This document shows, one piece after another, positions 12,297-25,100 of a stretch of DNA of 64,000 nt. The DNA is from Acheta domesticus (lineage: Eukaryota; Arthropoda; Insecta; Orthoptera; Gryllidae): positions 102,386,271 to 102,450,270 of the forward strand of contig JAHLJT010008756.1 in the NCBI GenBank assembly GCA_031308135.1, read 5' to 3'. A model generated the notes under the pieces. The model searched no databases. It had not been told where the DNA came from and worked only from the letters and a program-made list of their open reading frames with translations. The position numbers and the translations under genes were made by a program. The first letter of the stretch is position 1. Each line of letters starts with the position of its first letter.

Positions 12297-15125
12297 GGAA
12301 GGCAGTACGATGATCACACAAATCACATTAGACAATTTTTTTTCTAAGATTTGTGCCAAATGAATTACGTACTGTCACGTTGTCGCGTGCTTACTTGGAT
12401 GCGGGAGAGTTGGTCTCTATGTCACATATCTATCCTGGATCGATCTGAGAGTGCATTGATTGAACAAACATCGCGTGCAGTCAGTATTTTCCCATATCTA
12501 GGGAAGAGGAACAGTTTCCTTGGGAGATCCTATGTCAAGGGACATATTTGAATGGAAGGTTTGGGAGATAATTCCCATTTCTAACCTACTTTTGCAAAAT
12601 GGTAAGTCGTAATGTCTAATCGAGTGTACCGTTAAAATGTAGCTGGTAAAATGTGATAATTGACCAAGAATTTCAAATTCCAGTTACACTGAAAAACAAT
12701 GCACCTTTAATTTACAAGCATTACCTTTAATTTACAAGCCTTTTATTTGTATTGTTTATTATTAATGTATTATTTGCATTTATAGGAACATGTGCAGAGA
12801 TATTAAGGAAGAGAATTGCGACACTCATACGTGGAAATTGTTGATTATGGATCGATTTGTCTGTTCAAGTGAACTCTAGGGAAAACTTCAATCCATCTTG
12901 CTGACAATACCTTCTGCAACTTCTCGGTAAATTACAACTTGTAGATCGTTAATATCAGATATTCACGATAAATAAAACTTAAGTGGACAGAAAAAAATAT
13001 ATTTAAAAAATATTGTTTTGTCTTACAAGTTGGGATATTTTTTTTTACTTTTAAGAAAAGTTATCAATGCATTTAGAATTCTTTCTCTAGTTTAGTATTT
13101 CTTGAATGATTTCCTGTAAGTAATTACGTAGATAGAAGCAGTGACGTTCATTGATTGTAATTATCGTTGGGTCTTTCTGTAAGACTACCGAGTCTGTCTT
13201 TGTCTTTACGGAGGTGTCTTCAAGGTAAAAGAAAGTTAATTATCGAGGGAGTTTGAGCAATCATTCACTCCAACTTGAAACATCTTGAAACAACAGATTC
13301 TTGAAACAAATAAAGGGAGTTATAATTCTTAATTTTTATAATTATATTGATATTTTCAAAAACGTCATATTTAATATCGGCTACTTGAATGTTCGAGAAT
13401 AGGGCTCGTAATGTTCACAAATAAAACATTTGTCTTTTGGTGACTTTTTTTTGTAATACACGTTAGAAAACTTCAAAAGTTCCCACAGAATGCGGGATTA
13501 TTTTTCATGGAAACAATAGTGACTCAAAATGTCACATTGCAACTTTCCTACGTTCACTATTTACCACATTTGGGAATTAACTATTTCATTAGCTTAAAGG
13601 TGCCCACTTCAGCTTCGTGAGATGCTTAACCTTGATTTATTAAATCGATTCGTTTGTTGTCCCATGTCTACTGAGGTGTACTTATAACTTGTAGCATTGC
13701 ATTTAATTAATGGATTCTTCCGTATGGGTCGAGTTTTTGGACAAGAGAGAGAATGAGAAATGACATTTTATATTCGAGAGAAAAATCGTTGAGCTATTAA
13801 TATCTCAAAACCAAGCCGTGTCCCTGAAATATCTTCTCAGGGTCTCTTGGAGCAGATGTTGATGGTAATAAATACCATCTACTATTATTCTTTATGGTGA
13901 TTAACACAAGAATTATTCTTGACCACGAATACGGAAGATGTAGCAAAATGAGCCGAAAGAAAAAACTTTTGAGAATTTGTCAATAGGAATCATCCCCTAA
14001 AGTCAGACATTTTTCTTCTTACACAACTTGGCCTTGAAAACATAGGTATTTATCACAAATAGAGATAATTCTAAAATACCTGTAAGAATACATTTTCTAG
14101 GAATACTTCGTTCATTACGTAACATCACTTGCCCCTTTCCTAAAAATTCTTTGCTAGTGGTTGCTGTGTAGGAGCCATCCAGCACAATGAATAGGAAACT
14201 TTTAAAAACCAAGACAACTAATAAACAAAACTCATATTTAAAAAAACGTTTACCGATGAAAATATTGCCGGATGTTTAACGAAAGCGTAATACAGGTAAC
14301 ATGGCTACTGTTAAGTTTCGATGACATGACCACGAGGCTAAATTGTAAGCATTTCTGATGATCAACGCATTTTAAACTATTTGGGAGATAGTACTGGCAC
14401 ATTTTGTTTTTGAAGTAAATTTCAAGTACGGCAAATTGTTTACTTCTCAGGTGATGCCATTGCGTTGGTCTAAACTACATTACTTGACAGCAGTCAAAAT
14501 TAAACTTGTAACTATTCTATAAACCTTATTTTAATTCTTAATTAAATAAAAGGAAATATATTTTTAACAACTCACGTTAAATTTTTGCTTTTGAAGTACG
14601 AAGGGAATTGTTTATAAATTAAAAATAAATATAACAATAAAGATTTAATGAAATTCATATTTTTTGTCTTTTGCGAGGTAAATTCATTAAGGGATGTCAC
14701 GAATTATTCAAGTCGCAAAAGAGATTTCCCTTTAAAAACCTGTTTGCCTGTCTCTAATATGAAATTTCTTAGACAGAGGTTAAGCGAGAGAGAGAGAGAG
14801 AGATGTCTGACGTCCCAGTTCCTGTGAACGATCAATTCCATCACTCCTGACGGACGCCTCAGGAGCACAGTTACAGTTCACGGCGCCTCTCGGCACTCCG
14901 CTCAGTCGAAGCCAAACTTGTGCACTAGAGCGAGCTCGATTTTTAACTTTCCAGAAATTGCCTGCCACAGAAATTTATCTATAGCACTAGATGAACCACA
15001 TGCGCGAAAATTAATTTTCTTTATGTTCCCCATCCGATAAAGGATGAAAATAAGAAAACCTGTGTGCATTTCACCGCAGTTCTTTTCATTTTTTTCAATG
15101 CCTTCCCTCTCTTAGTAATCTACTA
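12297..15125. other. Intergenic, nothing recognised
   Basis: AT-rich sequence with a short (GA)n tract at about 14785-14803 and a slightly GC-richer patch at 14805-14940. No coding or transposon signature was recognised. Confidence 0.6.
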
Positions 15126-16363
15126 CACTGTTGTGTGTGAAAATTGCAACACCCAGAAGGAATGGTCGGAATCATTTAAAAATCATGTGGATGTGTACAA
15201 CAGTGCATCCGCAAGAAGTGATAAAATTTGCGTAGAGACGGCGTGTACGTTGACCTAAAAGTGCCCGCCTTTGTATGACAGGTCAGGTCAGTGTTACGCC
15301 ACACTCATTCAGTGTAGAGCCGTGGAAATAACGTGGAAACGTGCAAGCAAGTGCCAGTGTGTCTCGTCGACGCCAAGGGCGCAATTTGAACGGGGCAGAA
15401 TTATCGGTCTTAGGGAAGCGGGTTTCTCGTACTGTGACATTGCGGCGTGACATTGTTGGCTCGACTTTGGAGCACTGCAACGGCTGTGGTCATGTCAACG
15501 GTTCGACGCCGTCTTCTGAGGGCTGGACTGGTGGCACGCATACCACTGCGTCGGATTCTTTTGACCAGACACCACCCTGGTCTCAGGCAGCAATGGGCGG
15601 GTGAACGTGTTCACTGGTGTGCTGAGTGACAAAACGTAGTGTTTTCGAACGAGTCCCGCTTCAATTTGTGGTAGAGCGATGGCCGAGTACGTGTTCGACG
15701 CTACCGTGGTGATCGCAATCTGCAGGCCTGCATTGTTCCCGCCATAGCGAACCAACTCCAAGTGGTTTGGTTCGCCATTGGCTACATACAATACGTACGA
15801 GGCGTGCGATCTCGCCTCATACGTATTGAGGGCATTCTCAACTGCAACCGCTACATCAGGGATGTTTTAGAGCCCGAGGTACTGCCCCTCATGCAAGCAG
15901 CTTCACATGCCATATTTCACCAGGACAATGCCAGACCGCATATGGTGAGTAATGTGCAAGCTTTCTGCACAGAACGGCGGGTACCACTGCTTCCCTGGTC
16001 TGCAGGTTTGCCTTTCATGACACCCAACGAACATGTCTGGGATATGATCGGTCGGCAACTTGTTAGTTCTGGTCCACCTGCAAACACTGTCGATGCTTTG
16101 TGGTCATGCACAGAAACCACGTGGCAGATTATTCCCCTGCAGCATATCCAGGCTCTCCTTGAATCCATACCACGATGTCTAGAGGTTCTGATGACAGCGC
16201 GTGGCGGCTTCACACCGTCAATGTCAAGGTCAATCAAGGTCAAAATGGAGGTATAGTTCTGTAATTCTAATTATTTGTATATTGTGATATTCCTAATCTG
16301 TGGAATAAATTTCATTGTAATAGTACGTCTCCTTCATGATGTTACAATTTTCAAACACCAGTG
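15126..16363 (+). mobile_element. Tc1-like DNA transposon with TIRs and TA target duplication
   Basis: Imperfect inverted termini (CACTGTTGTGTGTGAAAATT at the left; the right end read in reverse is CACTGGTGTTTGAAAATT) are flanked by TA at 15124-15125 and 16364-16365. This is the Tc1/mariner target duplication. The 1238-bp unit contains a broken transposase gene, so it cannot encode its own mobility. Confidence 0.88.
15345..16243 (+). pseudogene. Tc1-like transposase pseudogene
   Basis: Recognisable blocks in order are: an N-terminal segment rewritten by frameshifts (15370-15445); RRRLLRAGLVARIPLRRI (about 15511-15564); VVFSNESRFNLW (about 15638-15673) around the first catalytic acidic residue; then RIEGILNCNRYIRDVLEP, HAIFHQDNARPH with the second catalytic Asp, NEHVWDMIGRQL with the catalytic Glu, and a C-terminal GGFTPS. 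The reading frame is interrupted (TGA after HWCAE, TAG after NLW), the usual linker between the two HTH motifs is missing, and the normal SPDMSPIEH block reads LPFMTPNEH. It is inactive. Confidence 0.88.
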
Positions 16364-16980
16364 TATTTCCTATCTTACGAAAGGAAAGTGCATTAAATAT
16401 TCATAGAATTTCAACAGGAATGGAATTCAAGATTGCATGGAAATAAACCAGTTTTGAAAGAGAGACAACAGAAAGAGTGTTAAACATTTCACCTGGAATC
16501 CTTCTTATAAACAAATCTTGATATTGTGGTGTTTATTAAAGTTTGTATACTTAATTGAGTAAAATACATAATGAAAAACTTATTTCAAAATCAGTTCAAA
16601 TATGACTTATATTTCACACTAGTACCCAGCGCTGCTGGGGTGTTTATCGTAATTTCTTAGACAGGAAGGGGAATTTCATCTATTCCCACCTTGCGGGGAA
16701 GCATATTTCTATTGAAATGTATTGTATCCCCGCTCCAGCCTGCCCCGCTCCTGACTGCTTTGGTCCGGTCTTCCTCGTTTATTTTCTCACTAAAAAAGAT
16801 ATTTATACTATTTATTAATGGGGGTCGCCGCTCCTAAACATCAGTCACTTTATAATCAAAAATAAATCTAAGCAAAAAATAAAATACTTGTATTCACGTA
16901 TGTTATTGTTGTGAAATTTTATGTATTATACCAATATTTTCAATCTGCAATTATATTCAATCTGCAATTTTCCTGCAATT
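16364..16980. other. Intergenic, nothing recognised
   Basis: AT-rich spacer between the Tc1-like element and a family H fragment. No feature recognised. Confidence 0.6.
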
Positions 16981-17081
16981 ATTTTTTTCTGCCGAAAATC
17001 CGACGTTTTTTCTCGCAGTATATCTTTCCCTATACTACGTAGATTACTCCGTATAAACGTATGTATACAGGAAAATAAAAA
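16981..17081 (-). repeat. Family H, solitary left end (minus orientation)
   Basis: About 100 bp match the inverted left terminus of family H (CCGAAAATCCGACGTTTTTT, then ACTCCGTATA, ending near GAAAATAAAAA). The rest of the element is absent. Confidence 0.75.
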
Positions 17082-17560
17082 CTGTCATTGTCTTAAATAT
17101 AAACATTCTGGATAAAATACTTGACTGTGAAATAAACAATGGTTCTGTCGTATCCTATTCATAAGCATTTCTGTGCATTGACAAACTAAATCACCAGGAG
17201 ATATGGGTGAGAGCATCAACTGATGTCACTGCAGTGCGTCTGATTGCAAGGTACTAGGATCTGAGTCCCGACGGTGGCAGTATTTTCAACTCTTGATAAA
17301 GAACTAGGTCGAAATCAACCGCTATCTGGAGGAGAATTCTAGCGGACGGCTGCACTGATCGGTAGTTTTTCGTAGTTTTTCCAATTAATACCAGGCGAAT
17401 ACCGGAGTAGTAACCCAACAAAAGCGCCATGGGCCGTGTGTGATCTTGCCTGCCGCTTCCTTGTCCTACACACATACTCTCATCTTGTCCCTTTACACAC
17501 ACATACACTCGCTGCACTAACATACATGCTAGGAGATTTGTCGGGAGCTTAGAGCTTATC
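17082..17560. other. Intergenic, CA-rich patch, nothing recognised
   Basis: Contains a CACACA/TACACA-rich stretch at about 17465-17525. No gene or terminal repeat recognised. Confidence 0.5.
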
Positions 17561-17765
17561 TCGGCTGGGGTGCCGGCCCTCTAGTGGGAAGATACCAGGT
17601 TGGGGAAAACATCGCTAGCCTATGATAGGTTGGTGCCGGATCTCACCATCTAGTGGGGAAGATCACCGACAAATCACGCGATAAAACATGCACTGTACTT
17701 ACAGGAATAATGACCCTAGCTGTTGACGGGCCCAGAATCACTAACCAATCATTCAATCAATGAAC
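17561..17765 (+). repeat. Dispersed repeat P with (CAAT)n-like tail
   Basis: The block begins TCGGCTGGGG, includes CTAGTGGGAAGATACC, and ends in CAATCATTCAATCAA. It is similar to the reverse strand of 25343-25527 in AKR-2 intron 2 (CGGCTGAGG, CTAGTGGGAGATACC, CAATCAATCAATCA). A shared body with a short tandem tail suggests a SINE or the 3' end of a LINE. The family is not named here. Confidence 0.6.
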
Positions 17766-17912
17766 TAAATCGTAGGTCGCAAACATCATCCTCTTGTGGC
17801 GCGCAGTTAAACTATTGCACAATAATTTTGTCAATATATTAAGGTTTACGATTGTAAATTATACCCTATACTACCCCTTACCATCAAACGCTGCTGGCAG
17901 AAAAGTTTCATG

Positions 17913-17976
17913 TAATGTACTGAACCCATGTTTCATGTTAATGTACTGAACCCATGGACATGGGTTCAGTACATTA
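17913..17976. repeat. 18-bp unit: two direct copies plus one inverted copy
   Basis: TAATGTACTGAACCCATG occurs at 17913-17930 and 17939-17956, and as a perfect reverse complement at 17959-17976. The last two form a perfect 18-bp stem with a 2-nt spacer. Confidence 0.9.
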
Positions 17977-19560
17977 AGAGATTATCCCGCTGTAACTCAA
18001 CGCAATTGTCTCTTTATATATTAGTTTAAATAAAGATATTGAATACGTGATCAACCACGTCAACAACAACTAATCTTTTTATAAGTATGAAAGTTGAAAT
18101 TTTAAAGATATGAAGCGTGACTAAAATTTAATTAATAAAGAAATATTGGACGTACTTTCCATTCTATCCATTTGGATAATAATAAAGTTCATGTTTTCTC
18201 TCGGACTATTTCAAATAAAGAAACATATCCTTGCTGAGTCATCCTTCCTCTCTTTATATTTAGAACTGTCTCATAAGGGAATGAAAAATCCCAATTTTTG
18301 AAAATTTATTACATACTTATATTCAAAACATTAAAAACAAATGATAAAAATGTATGTTGTGGAATCTTACATTGAAAGACAGAATATATAATTACTTTTT
18401 AACATTTCTGTGCCAATTAACGGAGAGCAGAAAAAATGTGTGATAATGCTTGAGCGTGAGAGCGGCAAGAAGAGACCTTAAGGCGACACCAAGGCAACTT
18501 CTGTGATGACGACAATTGTGAGGAACACAGTATTTAAATAATGAACTTTCAAAAAACTTGCATGCTTTAACAATGTACTTTACAATATTTCAGTAAATAG
18601 AATAATTTTCATAAAGTACAAGTATATGTGTTTTTATCTTAATTTAAATCTTGATAATTGCCAGTTCTTTGTGTTCTTTCTGATAATTTGTTTTTGACTG
18701 CATTGAGTAAAATACAAATTTCAGAAAACACCAGTTGTTGGCCCGGTTAAAACGATAATGACGGGAAATTCGACAAAATCTGGAAATGCAATAAAACAAT
18801 AATATTAAATGTCCTTCGTTTTGGTGTTCCCTCAAGGCCTGCTACTTTTGCTCGTTCGCGGGTCTTCTTTTTCTGCTTCTCAATTACATCCGTCCGAGTC
18901 AAAGGCAACAGAATGGTTCAAAATCGTTTTTCTACCTCTATTATACAGGATTTCACTACTAAAATTTTTACAACCTGTTCTTGGTATTTTGAATATTACC
19001 TGGCAAAATTTTAAAAGTTTCGTAAGTTCGTTCCGTGGATGTCTCTTGTTGGCACAGATATCATCCGTTGAATGTAGATTTTCTGCTATAATCTCGTCAC
19101 TGAGTTCTCAGTTGCTTTATTGCGGATCTTCGCAGTTATTAAGCAAATGATGATGAATCATTTCCTTACTACAGCAGTTTACTACATCTGAGAAGCAGAG
19201 ATCAAACAACGTTCACACGGCAAATGTTGGCAGAAATGTATTAGCATGTGGCTTCTTCCTTCTTAAACGAGAAATAAAACAATCTTCGAGAGAGTTAATT
19301 GAGAATGGCCTTGCTTTTGTGAAAATTTCTTTCCTTTTTGTGAACGGACATGCGAACAAATGAAGATAGAAAACAACCAAAACATTATTATATAAGTTTG
19401 CTTTGAGTTAATGCTCAGTGGTAACGTGATTACAATTGAAGGTTGAAAAGTTAGTTCTAATTAATTTCCAATTACATCTAAATTAATATTTTGTTCTTAC
19501 TTTTCTTTGACTTAAGTCTTGTCTAACCCATTACTCCACTTCACTGTCTGTGGTACATGT
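17977..19560. other. Intergenic, nothing recognised
   Basis: AT-rich. The 113-codon ORF at 18809-19150 is hydrophobic/Ser-rich with no recognisable motif; I do not call it a gene. Confidence 0.55.
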
Positions 19561-19695
19561 CATTAATAATAATAATATTAATAATATTAATGATAATATT
19601 AATAATAATATTAATATTATTAATAATAATATTATTAATAATAATAATAATATTAATAATAATAATAATTCCGTGTATTAATAATAATGATTTAA
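19561..19695 (-). repeat. (TAA/ATT)n tail of a LINE
   Basis: About 120 bp of TAA/ATT-type repeats directly follow, on the minus strand, the 3' end of the LINE remnant at 19696-21498. A trinucleotide TAA tail is typical of I-like non-LTR elements. Confidence 0.7.
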
Positions 19696-21498
19696 ATGGA
19701 ATTGAGCGTTCTTTTAAATTTGAGTATATTAGAAGGAAGATTCTCTAGTGCTTTTGCAGGTATTTGGTTCCAATCTAGAATAATGCAATTTATTTATTTA
19801 TTTGTCAAAAGCAGTAAAAACTATATGGCGTGTGGGGAAAGAGATTTATCTGCGCAATTCACAAAGGAGAACCTATTTTTATCAGTTCTTTGCTTTCTAC
19901 AACATATTTTCCAAGAATCCTCTCATCTGCAAAAGCAGAGAAGACCATTCTGTAATCTGGTTTCTCTAATCTTCTACCTACATTTTTCCATGCTGTGCTC
20001 CCTCTGTATGACTTTTACACTACATATAAACATATCTATTCCCTTCGCTTAACTAATTCTCCATCAACTGTAAGACCTGATTTACAAACTTTCTGACACG
20101 TTTTTTAATTTTATCTAACGTGTAAATTTCCTCTTTCTGTACAGATTCCAGCAAGAACATTGAATTCTAGAACAGCACGAACAAATGTAGTAGTATATGC
20201 TAAGAATGGAATATTTAAACTACTGGATTTTAGAATGCGGATTACCATGTGCAGGACACTAAACGATTTTGACCGTATTGTTAACATTATCCGGCCAATC
20301 CAAGACACTTTGCAGAACCAAATCCAAATACTTACCATTTTTTGGAAGGGGCATAGTAGTATTCGTTCCTAAGTAGTAATCAAAGTGTTAATTCTAGCAA
20401 AACTTGATAAAACAAATGGATTTACTTTTTTCCGGATTTAATTCCATCTTATTGCTGCACGCCCAGTTCCATAAACAGTTGTTCTGTAGAATATTTCAAC
20501 CCGGAGAGAAGCCAATAGTCCTATATAATGTCAATCATCAGTGAAAAGTTTCGATTTGATTCAAGTAGCAATATCGATAATCAACGCAATGGCTCAACAC
20601 CCCCTGAGGACCTCAGTGGTTACATCGACTTTCGATGAATATTTATCACCTGACAGTTTGGACCCGCCCCTTCAGAAATTCATTATTCCTCAATATTATT
20701 CAATGGTCTACGCTAGTTTCTGTTAAATATATTCATTATTTTCACTTCAGCAGATTCACTAGGTTCACTTCACTTAGCTAGCACTAGTTTCACTTTCACA
20801 AGCAATAGTCTGGCTGTCGCATGAATACGTAGGACGAAACCCATATTGATTTTGAATTATCAAGTTTTAATCAAGTTTATTGCAGACCAATCTAATATAA
20901 TCCGCTATTATGTGTTCCACGTGCTTGCAGACGACTGATGTTAAACTCATAAGCCTGTAATTATTAACAATCCTCCTCTCTCCCCCGTAGAGATCGGAAC
21001 TACAAATGCCTCTTTCCAATTTTGAGGAATCTTATAATTAATTATAGTGGTGTCCATTAATCACGCAAAATGTGGAATCATGATTTTCCCTCATAATTTT
21101 AGTATTTCTCCTGGTATTCCATTAGGACCTACAAATTTGTTTCTCTTGATTTTAGCGATCCTTCTAATAATTTTTATATCGTCTGGAAAACTTTCAATTG
21201 CCATTGTTGTTATGAATACTGGGGTTAGATCCTTCAGTTTGAAAATAGCGGACCCTTCAGTTTCAAAGACGGTGCCTTCATTCCCTACATCCCCCTCCCA
21301 GGTAGCCAAAGCAAATTTAGGTCTTCCCCGATAATGACATTTTTTCCACTTTCTGATCATGCGGGTTCTCTCTACAAGCCTTTGCAACTGTTCGTATCCA
21401 TATTGCAGTGATCTATATGTGCCTATAATTTCCCACTGATTTTTGGTATTTCTGTCTTGAATGGCCTCACCTTGATTTGAGATTTGTTGACCATCCAT
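19696..21498 (-). pseudogene. Non-LTR retrotransposon (LINE) 3' half, reverse transcriptase remnant
   Basis: Minus-strand reading gives, in order, a segment ending KNKFVGPNGIPGEILKL-like (NKFVGPNGIPGEILKL near 21091-21140), then IPQNWKEAFVVPI, SLTSVVCKHVEHIIADYI, KLNPEKSKSICF, KYLDLVLQSVLDW and finally WNQIPAKAL near 19770. This is the block order of a jockey/I-group reverse transcriptase from finger region to C-terminus. Many stops and frameshifts intervene. The endonuclease and ORF1 are missing, as in a 5'-truncated insertion. Confidence 0.8.
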
Positions 21499-22024
21499 GC
21501 TTGTTCTGCTTCAAAGCTTTATAATACCGATTACCCAGGGTCTACTGCTTAGCTATTAACCTGTACCTATTAATCTAATACCTATTAACACCATCACTAC
21601 TTGAAATCTATCTGAAAAGTTTAACAAAGTATTCCAATGCAAGGGAAATAACATATAAAATAATGTATATGTTTTCCTATCATATTTTATACGATTTAAT
21701 TAGAGATAACCATACGTATTGAATATGTAGTCCAAATGCTCGTAGAAATTGTACTTGCACTTTGAAAATGATGAACGTGGGGAGACAATTTTCGTGAAGT
21801 TCAGTATCATGTTTAAGATGTCAATGGAAAAGAAAAACATAAAATCATCAATAATTTATTGGTCAACCTATTAGAATGATTGTTTATCACGATGAGAACC
21901 TGAAGTTGATGGATGGACTCCTTCATCGTTCCCTGGTAATCGATGTGTGGGCGGACAGAATGACCGACTTATGAATAATGCACTCACAGTTCGAACCTAA
22001 TGGGCGGGTCTACTGGGAGTAAGC
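21499..22024. other. Upstream region of AKR-2
   Basis: AT-rich sequence between the LINE remnant and the AKR-2 TATA box. It should contain proximal regulatory DNA for AKR-2. I see no motif I would name with confidence. Confidence 0.5.
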
Positions 22025-22060
22025 TATATAAAAGGCCGTTCCGCAAGTCGGGCGCCAGTG
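22025..22060 (+). promoter_or_regulatory. AKR-2 core promoter: TATA box and initiator
   Basis: TATATAAAAG at 22025-22034 lies 30-32 bp before a CAGT initiator (22056-22059, predicted start at A22057), which is textbook spacing. The initiator context GCCAGTGCCGATAAG is repeated almost exactly upstream of AKR-3 (46091-46105). This gives a predicted 62-nt 5'UTR before the ATG at 22119. Confidence 0.78.
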
Positions 22061-22118
22061 CCGATAAGTTCTTGACGCGAGCGAGGTGTGACGCAGTGAA
22101 CAAGCCTCTGCGACAGTG

Positions 22119-22193
22119 ATGGCGATTGACGTTCCATTCGTGACTTTCAACAATGGCTTGCAGTTTCCAATCTTCGGCCTCGGCACGTGGAAG
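22119..22193 (+). CDS. AKR-2 exon 1 (residues 1-25)
   Basis: The ATG at 22119 opens [13 protein letters not shown] and ends in FGLGTWK, the conserved first beta-strand region; donor GTAAGT. The start is supported by the TATA/initiator placed 62 nt upstream and by equal N-terminal length in AKR-3. Confidence 0.93.
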
Positions 22194-25100
22194 GTAAGTC
22201 ACCTTTTTATGTCAAATATTCGCAAATATATTGAGATCAACTACTACTTCCTGTTCATTGAGAAAATATGCTTTAATTAAATTTTTCGGGAATTATTGTT
22301 CGAGAGTTATCATCATATTCGTATTACTTAATGATTAGGTACAATGATAGTGATACTCCCATTCTACAAGAACTCCTGAAAGTATTTAATTAAAGCAAAT
22401 TTTGTAAACAAATAGAAGGTGTTGAGTCTTAAACGTTTTGCAAATAATAGTCATCCATATTTTATAATCATGGGTCGATTTTGCAGAAAATGTGAATATG
22501 AGACGTGAAGGTGCCAATAGAAACAACTTCACCATTTTTATAATTTTCTCTACAGATATATTTCTTCATTTTTTTCAAGCACATTATAATATGTCTTTTA
22601 GACTATAGTTATAGTTATTTAAATAGTTTTCCTTTTTCAACCTCTTACGTAGCTAAGAGTGTTTCACAATATTTTTGTTTCAATTATTTAGTCCAAACCC
22701 GGCGAAGTGACTCAAGCAGTGAAGGACGCAATCGACGCTGGATACCGGCACATTGATTGCGCACATGTTTATGGCAACGAAGCTGAGGTAGGAGCCGCTA
22801 TTGCGGAGAAAATCGAAGAAGGGGCTGTGAAGCGTGAAGACCTCTACATAACCAGTAAGGTAGGAATTCAGAGATGTAGGGCACACTTATCTAATTATTC
22901 TCTAATTCAAACATGGGTGTCTCAAGTGCCGCATTCCTTTACTGAATATTCTCGCACTTATCTAAATACATTCGTTTAAAAATAATGTAGTAATGTAAAC
23001 AAAACTCTTCTACTTGGGCTGTAAAAACACCCGTAGTACTACCAGTCAAGAACATTCTCGAAGTTTTCTTTAAATCCTTAGCCTACAGAACTAAATGCTT
23101 TAGTGAAACTCAATAGGCGATTAGCATACCTCATTTTGAAAAGATCTTTTATTAAAAACGGAAAATGTTTAATTTGTTATATTCTTTATTAATTTACTTC
23201 CAAACGTAATTTTATTCCAGTAATGGCCACTTAAAAATTAGTAAGTTTTAGAAGTGGTCAGTTATTTGACTTCCTTACTATTTAAAATTAAATAAGAGAA
23301 AAGGAACAAATAATATTAATTCCAATCCTCAGCATTAAAGGCATAAACGCCGCGTTCTGCAATTTTGAAGCATGTGCTAAGCCTCCAATTCTAACTTTTG
23401 AAGTTTTGTTTTAAACCTCTGACTTTTCCAAGTTTTGTGCTTGAAGTCGCCACTACTGCATGACTACTACATAATGACTACTGACACAATGGCCATTACT
23501 GCATCCTCCTAATCGAAAGATGTTTCACGATAACCAAAAATAATTTATTAAATATAATTACTGCACTAACATTAAATACGTTACTTGAATGTTTTGACAT
23601 TCAAGACATATTACATTCGGCAAATACATAGGTGAGTCATTTCAGATGGTAAAAACAAGTCACTCACCAATCATTGAGTTCTCCGCGGTTGGCTGGGCGA
23701 ATGAATGTTTCCAATGGCATTTTGCTGATAAGCTCTCCCTTTCCACCCAACAGTGGCATTTTTCTATAACATCCAGAAGATCGTGTGTTCAGTGAGTCGG
23801 AGCTCTGAGAACTGTTGCAAAATACAAAAATGAAATTTAGTGAATTAACGGAATTGGGGTGCGAATTTCAACAGTTCTGAATCGCGAGCGGCGGCACTGC
23901 GGTCGCACCCGATTTCAGGCAGTCAGAACCTCACCGTCAGCAGGCCGTCGGAATTCCAGTGTACTCCCTCTTCATAAATTACGCTAATTATCACCCGAGT
24001 CTAAAACAGCACCTCGAAAAATGCCCGTTAAGTTGCTGTGATATACAGACTGCGACCGAAGGAAAACTACGCTTCTGAGGCCAAAACGTAAAGAAATTCT
24101 ATGTTGATAATATTATGAGGAACATGCTGGTATTTTATACGGAGCAATATACTTAGAATAGGGAGTTATGTAATGCTGCGCGAAAAAATGGCGAATTTTC
24201 GGCAGAAAAAAATTCGTTGCCGGGCCGTGATAGTGAAAAATGGGATAAATCCAATTGCTAAATTAAGAAAAAAAATCCCCTAACACGTCGTGTAGCCAGA
24301 ATCCGTTTTGTGGGTCCTTGATACAGAAAAACCTATTGAAAGCAAAACGTCCGTCCGTTCGTCCGGTGTATGTGAACAACACTAGTGCCTAAACTATACG
24401 TATGATTTTTTCCAAATTGAAGAAACCCCTGTCCATCTGGTCTGAGTCAAAGCTCTGAGATTTTGAAAAACATTCCTTAAGTTTTGGGGGTACTTTACAT
24501 GAAGCCCCCGGACATTTTCAAAATTTTCTCAAAAACTGCTCCAAATTTTGTTCTTTAAATTTCTTGTAAGAATAGAATAAAGTACACTTATAAAGGTGGT
24601 ATAGGTCCGATTTTCACGGTTTACTCTGAATCTTCGAAAATTGCAAAGTTTTAATTTTTTTCGTTGTCTTCCTACAACTACAAAATTGCAGATAGACATT
24701 TTTTCTTCAAATAAAATTTATTTTCCAAAGTGAGATCTTTCATGAAGGTTATGTACATTTTGTTGAAAATTTTAGTAGTTTTCGCGGAATATTGCGTGCA
24801 ATTTTAAAAAAGTACAAAAAGATTTTCTCAAAAACGGCTCCAATTTTTTTCTTTAAATTTTTAGAAGGGATTATATTAATGAGTACACGTGCTTTAAATA
24901 ATGTCAAGTAAAGTTTCTCGAAAACTTTCCCGTTTTCTGTGGAAACTAGCTAAAAATTCTCCAAAAAATGGCTCCAAATTTTTTTCTTCAAACTTTTCGA
25001 ACGGATAGTGCTAATTGCACTCTTTAACACATTGAAGACCAAGAATTGAAATAATAATATTTTAATAACATTAAGTACTAGTATTACACTAGCAAGAATA

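Noticed and set aside
18809..19150. 113-codon + strand ORF
   Set aside because: No recognisable motif, no splice or promoter context, and composition consistent with chance.
22707..22979. ORF extending past AKR-2 exon 2
   Set aside because: Homology to the paralogue ends exactly at the donor at 22860; the remainder is read-through into intron 2.
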